Source: Persicaria tinctoria (lineage: Eukaryota; Streptophyta; Magnoliopsida; Caryophyllales; Polygonaceae). From it: DNA of 64,000 nt. The position numbers and the translations under genes are program-made. Within the stretch, counting starts at the first letter, position 1. Each line of letters opens with the position of its first letter. Under the pieces are notes generated by a model, which made no database searches, was not told the origin of the DNA, and saw only the letters and a list, made by a program, of their open reading frames with translations. The stretch spans positions 30,718,467-30,782,466 of the forward strand of contig JBANSL010000004.1 in NCBI GenBank assembly GCA_037127255.1, read 5' to 3'. Positions 58,104-64,000 of the stretch are shown one piece after another.

Positions 58104-58649
58104 ATGAAACCCCAACCAGCGCACAGCGATCCCCTCATAAACTCATCCATGGCCACCGCCGCTTCTCCTGGAATCGGCAATTCCATGAAATTGGAGAAAA
58201 CTGTTTCGAATTCAAAGGTCATGGATCAGTTAGCCTCGATTGGAGACTCGTGCCTGAAGATCAAGATCCGGATAGACGAACTCGCCGACTCTTACTTCTC
58301 CCGCTCCGAGATGTCCGCCGCCGAGCAGCTCGTGCAGCTGAGCGACCACAGCGACGCCAGCTGCAACACCGCCTCCCCCAGAGGTTTCGACGCCGATGTC
58401 GACGACGACGGCCAGGGAAGGGGCGAGATTTGTTCCTCTTCTCGCTCCGCGGCGAAGATCAAGATCCAGGAGATTTTCGGAAGTCTTGATGACGACGAAG
58501 AGGAGGAGCCAGATTCGGACGATAATCGGAAGTGGAAGAAGTACGGATCTCTGGCGGAGATTTACAAGAGGACGAAGCCACTGATTGATCATCGGAAAGA
58601 AGCGATACCGGCCGGAACCAGGTTAGCAAAGAAGGCAAAGTACTGCTAG
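58104..58649 (+). CDS. Small acidic plant protein, uncharacterised, intronless
   Basis: A 181-residue frame with plant-like codon use, preceded by a TATA box, with a clean stop (TAG) at 58647-58649. No signal peptide or membrane segment is visible. Conserved-looking parts are the AAEQLVQLSDHSDAS stretch (about 72-87), the KIKIQEIFGSLDDDEEEEP acidic stretch (about 118-136), and the C-terminus KKYGSLAEIYKRTKPL (about 145-160) followed by basic residues. I recall similar small plant proteins with an 'EQL.QLSD' block and a C-terminal 'RSL..IY..TKPL' block, of unknown function, probably nuclear. The second ATG (58149) has the better context (TCCATGG) and could be the true start, removing 15 residues. 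Confidence 0.75.
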   Translation: MKPQPAHSDPLINSSMATAASPGIGNSMKLEKTVSNSKVMDQLASIGDSCLKIKIRIDELADSYFSRSEMSAAEQLVQLSDHSDASCNTASPRGFDADVDDDGQGRGEICSSSRSAAKIKIQEIFGSLDDDEEEEPDSDDNRKWKKYGSLAEIYKRTKPLIDHRKEAIPAGTRLAKKAKYC

Positions 58650-59352
58650 CTGCTTTTGTTATTTGGAATTCGAATCCAAATTTTCTGAAAACTAGTTGAT
58701 AACTTTTTAATCGAATTGAGTTTATCCAGATGAATTAATGGATTTGCAGGTTGTGAATACGAATTCGGATGATTAATTTCAGTTTCTGTAAATTAGACAA
58801 TACATAAAATAATAAATAGCTACAGTGTTCCTCAATAGCTTCCTGTACAAGATTGTTTTGCCATTGTATGAGTATGCGATCTAATAAGCCTTTCTCGGTG
58901 ATTCTAGAATATTCCCAAATTAATTAAGTGTAAGGTCAGCATTAATTGATGAAGGGGATCGGATTGAGTTTACGTCCAAAATAAGATGTTTTGGGATTTC
59001 TACCTTCTCCGTAGAGATCGACTAAGCCCTTTTAAGACGTTGAAATTAATCCACTTAAACTTTTTTTTTTTTTGATACATTATAATCCCTGTACATAAAC
59101 TAATTAAGATGAGCATGCAAATTCTGCCATGCATTTTGTTTTAATCTCTCCAATCTGTCAATGCTGCGCCATGCATGATATTTACAAGCTACTTAAACAA
59201 TAAGTTTGTTAGAAACTAAGCTAGAAAGCATAAGATATAACAATATATAAGTGATTTTTTGGGTAAGTTCATACAAAAAGCATTGATATTTACTGTACAA
59301 GCTAAGCTCATTTATTGAAACTGAGGAAGCTTCGTGAGTTGTGAATTGTGAT
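58650..59352 (+). other. 3' flank of the small gene, intergenic
   Basis: Possible polyadenylation signal AATAAATA near 58808. Nothing else recognised before the MITE at 59361. Confidence 0.5.
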
Positions 59353-59360
59353 GTTACGGA

Positions 59361-59729
59361 TAGGGTTGTAATATGAGCTAAAAAAGATCGGGATCGGCTC
59401 GAAAAAAACTCGATTCGAGATCGTTCACTTACCTAAACAAGCCGAGTTTGAACATGATTTTAAACTCGGTTGAAAGCTCAGCTCGTTCGATTTAGGCTCG
59501 AATAGCTCGAATAATATGGATTTTCTAAAATTTTCAATATGTTATGACTAAGTAAAACTATTTGAAGTTCAAAAAAAATCGGCTCGAGCTCGTTTATTTA
59601 CTAAAACAAGCCGAGCTTAAGAAAAAAGAAAGCTCGTTTAAAAATCGAGTTCGGCTCGAACTCGTTTAACAAATGAACAAACTTGAACATATGTCAAGTT
59701 CGGCTCGTTCCACTCGAATAACACCCCTA
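59361..59729. mobile_element. hAT MITE of the GAGCTCG-word type, 369 bp
   Basis: An 8-bp duplication GTTACGGA flanks it (59353-59360 and 59730-59737). Ends TAGGGTTGTAAT and TAGGGGTGTTAT (reverse complement) are inverted. The interior reiterates CTCGAAC/GAGCTCG words, as in the copy at 34645-35036. Confidence 0.93.
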
Positions 59730-59737
59730 GTTACGGA

Positions 59738-60241
59738 TTACCATTATCTAGCTTCTAGACGGGAATTTTATCATCATGGCCGGAAAAATATCGTAAGAAC
59801 CCAAAAAAAGAAAGAAGTGTAGTATATTATATATATATATCTCAGATAAATATCTATAAAGTTAGCGGCTGCACTTCTTTAGAATCTATATATTTTGAAC
59901 TTCACATCCATAGTTGCTTATCCATAGTTGCTTGATTGATTTTTTTATCGCTACTATGTTGATATATACACATGTTCAAAAATATAAGTTATTTTAAATA
60001 TTTGCACATAAATTAAGAAAATTATAAACTTTTTACATTTATACCTTTTATTAATTATCCGTAATCCTCATTAATTAATAAAATTTGAATAAAAAGTCAA
60101 AAAATTAACAATTCTCATATCTTAATGCCTTGAAAATTTGTGATAAATTTAAGCAAAAATCTAAGCATAAAAAGTCAAAAAAAAAAAATATTTTCACAAA
60201 AATCTAAGCATAATGACTTATAATTTTTTTAATGGAGTGCT
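59738..60241. other. AT-rich intergenic DNA
   Basis: Contains a short (TA)n near 59829 and an AATCTAAGCATAA phrase near 60158 and 60206. Nothing else recognised. Confidence 0.5.
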
Positions 60242-60250
60242 ATATAAGAG

Positions 60251-60617
60251 GAGAGTAGAGCTCCTACAACCCCCAATATACCCTTGGGTTTAACACAAAA
60301 ATAATTAGGGTATATATTTATAATAAATTTTAAAAAAAAATTATATTTATGTTATAAATAACCAATTATATGTTTATATAATTTTCTCATGAAAAAACAT
60401 ATTTTAAAAATATTAAAGTTATTATCATCAAATAATTATCTTTTCAATTTTACTATTTTTCAAAATATATTTTTTCATGATAAAATTATACAAATGTATA
60501 TAATTGGTTATTTATAACATAACTATAAATTTTTAAATATGTTTAATTAAAAATTTATACCTATTATTTTTGTGTTACACTCAAGAGTGTATTGGGGGTT
60601 GTAGGAGACCTCCTCTC
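60251..60617. mobile_element. Mutator-like foldback MITE, 367 bp
   Basis: Flanks ATATAAGAG (60242-60250) and ATACAAGAG (60618-60626) match at 8 of 9 positions. Both ends contain CTCCTACAACCCCCAATA in inverted orientation, and the centre (ACCAATTATATG...CATATAATTGGT type) continues the hairpin, so almost the whole element is one inverted repeat. Confidence 0.88.
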
Positions 60618-60626
60618 ATACAAGAG

Positions 60627-61085
60627 GGAAAAAAAGGAGCATACTATATTGTCACGGTTCGATAGATATGCACGTCTATGTATTCGATTGATATGCCCGT
60701 CCATGTACGTGTATATACATATATACAGTAGCGGAGTCTGAAAGCTTTAGTTTCGATGTGAAACATGTATAGATAGTATTGTCATGTTAGAATAAAGCGA
60801 TATCGCTTAATTAGTAAAACTTTATATAATATGACCACAAATGATATCGTTTTAGTATAAAACATTGTCAATTTAGAGTAAAAAACGTCGTTCTTTTTTT
60901 CCATCTAAAAATAAGAAAAATAAATAAATATATGAAATAGCAAAAGGAAGAAAAAACTAACAAAATAAGAATGGGAAAAACAACATAATCATTGAGTCGG
61001 TAAGCAGGTTGTTGTATTCTAAACATATAATAATGTATAATTAGCTATTTTAATATAAAACCTAATTGTTGAAATGAGTAATATA
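60627..61085. other. AT-rich intergenic DNA
   Basis: No gene or repeat end recognised. Confidence 0.5.
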
Positions 61086-61378
61086 CACTACGCCATTTTG
61101 CAACTTGGGTGACGGATTTTTAAGGGTTCGTCGCTTGAGATCTATTCAGACGACGTGATTCGTCACCCGAGTCAAATCCCGGGAAAGTCAAAAGGAGACC
61201 GAAGTTCAGGCGACGAAGTTGGTATTTGTTTGTCACTTGAGTAAATTCTAGCGACATACTTATATAGTTTCGTCATCTAAGTGAGAGTAGGTAGGCCCGA
61301 ATTAAATGAAGGGAGCTTTAGCGACGAACTTTGGGAAAAGTACGTCGCCTAAAGAAGGATTGGTTTGACACATTAATT
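61086..61378. mobile_element. CACTA left end, interrupted
   Basis: CACTACGCCATTTTGCAACT at 61086 is a CACTA-type terminus, followed by subterminal words such as GTGACGGATT, GTCGCTTGAG and CGTCACCCGAG in both orientations. The element is cut by another CACTA-type end at 61379. Confidence 0.6.
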
Positions 61379-64000
61379 CACTAGTAGATATATAGTCATC
61401 AACGACGTTTAAAAAACGCCATAGAAAGCAATTCATGGCGTTTTTCAACGCCATCCTACAACGCCGTCTAAGGTGACGCCATGCTTTTGGGGCAAAATTC
61501 ATGGCGTTTGAAAAACGACATAAAATCCATGGCGTTTTTCAAACGCCATAAAATCCATGGCGTTTTTAAAACGCCATAAAATCCATGGCGTTTTTAAAAC
61601 GCCATAAAATCCATGGCGTTTTTAAAACGCCATGGTATTGTGTACAAGTTTTGTAAAACACCATTGGATTTTATAGCGTTTTTAAACGCCATGGACTCAT
61701 ATAAATTTTTCAAAAACCACCATGGCGTTTTCTAAACACCATGGAATTGTATACAAATTAAAAAAAAATACCATAAATGGTTTTGACGGTACGGGCTACC
61801 AAATGAAATTAATATGAATTCACCCCATTGTATGCCAATCCTAATCAATTACAAATGACTTGTTTGCAAACAATATAACACTAAAAAGGTGAATTTATGA
61901 ACATCTATAACTTAAATTAAATTACAATCGATGCTCCACCTTACGATCTCTAAGTAATTCATGGCATCTGTAGTGCTCCTCCTGTAATTGAGATGATTAA
62001 GATTTCAGATAAAAAAAACACAACAACACATAATTATTGAGAATTCAAGCATAAAAATCATCAACACTACTTAAATATTGAAGTTATAATAAAAGCGTAG
62101 CAACACTTAAGTTCCAATTTTTAATATGAACATACTCAATTCCAAAACGCTAAGCATCAACACTTCAAATGATAACGAAGCTATAAATGCATAAATAAGA
62201 GAGAGCAAGATAGTCACTTACCATCCATCCAACATCCATGAAGTGTTTAGCCAACCTATCAACATACTATCTTCCGAAAAAATAATGCTGGTAGTAGCCT
62301 CCTTCACATCTCCATCGAGCATCACCTTTTAACTTTAACACATACAAAATCTAAGGTAAAATTCACCTCCTTAGTTGTCCACTTTCACTTTTTTTTTTCC
62401 CACGTCCACGTGAATCCATAATGTTACTTATCCTAAACACAATTACAAATTCAATTACAACCAAGATCGAACAAAGTACTTGATGAAATTGTAACATGTG
62501 AAATAGTCTTACAAACAAGAACAAAGTAGTACATGAAGTTGAGAGAAATTCAAAGTGAAAAAAAAAATCAGACCACATGCAAACCTAATTCAACAACAAC
62601 AAAACAAATAGTCTTAATTTTCGGACAAATTAGGGACCTCCTAAGATTCGAACCCTAATTTTTTAATGGAATGGATGATTTTCTACAAAACAAGGTCCCA
62701 AATTTAAAAAAAAAATCGATCAGCAAGAAAAAAAATATTCTAGCAGTTCATACAAATTGTAATCGATCAGCAATCCAAACAGATTATATTCGATCAATAG
62801 GAGAAAAAAATCCAACAGTTCGTACAACTTGTAATCAACAGAACAAAAATCGTACGACAAGAAAATCGTACGGCAAGATCAGCAAAAAAAATCCAGGAAT
62901 TTGTACAGCTTTTAATCGATCAGAAAATCGATCAACAGAAAAAAAAATCGAACAGATTCTATTCGATCAGCAAGAAGATCATCAGATGAATCCAGCAGTT
63001 CATACAGCAAGAAAATTGTACAGAAAATCGATCAGCAGATGAATCCAACAGTTCGAGCAGTTCCATACATCAATTTCGTACAGATTGAACATATTATAAT
63101 CCAGCAGATGCAATTAGGGACAGCAAACATTGATCAACAAGAAAATGGATCAACAAAGATCGCAATATTCTTACCCTTCAATTGTAACTACCATAAATGT
63201 ATAAATGGGTGCAAGATCTAATTTGGAAGAAAAATAGGACAAGAATAAATTTCATTAATTATTTTATTGGCAATATCGAATCCGAACCTGTTTCAAGTCA
63301 TCTTGACAATATTCTCTAGGCTGAAATTTATGTCTGCTTATGCCCCAATGACAACTCTGTCATATTCCCTGCAGATTAACCCACCTGAAAACGAGAACAT
63401 AAATTAAAATTAAAATTGTGGTTATTGGAATCCAATAAGAAATAGTATAGAGTATTTACCTAGCAACTGCATGAGTTAGGTCAATGTCAGTTGCATCACT
63501 TGATCTAAGTTAAGATCAAGTAAAACTCTACATGAAGGAGTAAAAAAACCATACCCCTTCTGCAAGATTATGGTTGTTAGTAGCCCGCCCCTTTCATGCT
63601 CTGACGTGTATATACTCGTCATTTGGTTTAAATGGCGTGTATTGCTTACTGTTATTGGTCACATCTCCATCTCTGCTTGATAGCTGCTCGATCTTGGCAT
63701 CCTAAAAGCAACCAGGAAAACATGAATTCAAAAATATGCTCATCGTAAAACCTTTAAGCTGCGTGTGCAATTCACAAGCCGATGATACTTTACCTTAATG
63801 TCCCATTTTTTCTTCTTGGGACAACACTCCTTAGATGGAGACGGGTCCTTGTTGTTGCAGGAGTAAATCGAGTATTGAAATAAATATGAAATATAGATCA
63901 GACTGACTTCCCTGTCTCAGCAAATAATACAAGACTTCCTCCCGTTGTAGTAAGAGAAAATCAGGATCGAATCCACGAGGAAGCACGTCAGCAGTTCTTA
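61379..64000. mobile_element. Second CACTA-type left end, nested, runs off the window
   Basis: CACTAGTAGATATATAGTC at 61379 is followed by at least five palindromic GGCGTTTTTAAAACGCC-like words (61430-61750), a subterminal zone unlike that of the CACTA at 9220. The right end is beyond the window. The interior to 64000 has no confirmed transposase frame. Minus-strand pieces near 63850-63640 (ECCPKKKKWDIK, DAKIEQLSSRDG) might be exons of an accessory protein. Confidence 0.55.
62690..63150. repeat. Degenerate array of ATCGATCAGCA and CCAGCAGTTCATACA words
   Basis: Two words alternate every 20-60 bp: (A)TCGATCAGCA(A)GA and TCCA(G/A)CAGTTC(A/G)TACA. They create the plus-strand Lys/Asn/Arg-rich open frames here, which are not genes. 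Confidence 0.75.

Noticed and set aside
62671..63042. 123-codon Lys/Asn/Arg-rich open frame
   Set aside because: It is the product of alternating ATCGATCAGCA and CAGTTCATACA words.

Overview
The window is nuclear DNA of a flowering plant, probably a eudicot. It has GT-AG introns, plant gene families (rhamnogalacturonan lyase, MADS-box and bZIP relics) and dense plant-type transposons (CACTA, hAT, Mutator-like, Harbinger, Stowaway, LINE, Copia). I cannot name the species. Coordinates of spliced genes were read by eye from frame continuity and splice sites.

Layout. 1-2470: decayed LINE. 2487-24222: a chain of three large terminal-inverted-repeat (TIR) elements (E1, E2, E3) that meet end to end at (TA)n tracts. 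E1 carries a 160-bp tandem array and a tRNA-headed repeat. E2 carries exons of an AP3-like MADS-box gene. E3 is split by a 12.1-kb CACTA element (9220-21326) whose two transposition genes are both open and which carries an exon of a proline-rich-protein gene. 24960-25735: LINE relic. 27033-38643: the main host gene, a 15-exon rhamnogalacturonan lyase (683 residues), with two upstream ORFs and a 7.5-kb first intron filled by Harbinger-like, hAT-like, Stowaway and hAT-MITE insertions. 38948-54990: a transposon field of five hAT-type elements (one truncated), Copia fragments, a DUF1985 relic and LINE relics. 55031-57640: Mutator-like foldback, bZIP pseudogene, 5'-truncated LINE. 58104-58649: a compact intronless gene for an acidic small protein. 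59361-64000: hAT MITE, Mutator-like foldback, and two CACTA left ends, the second running off the window.

Only two host genes look functional: the pectin lyase, predicted to be secreted and to cut the rhamnogalacturonan-I backbone of the wall, and the small unknown gene. The CACTA genes (TNPA-like and TNP2-like) would together make a potentially autonomous mobile element. Most of the rest is relic or non-autonomous DNA, but several insertions have clean target-site duplications (8 bp hAT, 9 bp Mutator-like, 3 bp CACTA and Harbinger, TA Stowaway), so many ends can be placed to the base.
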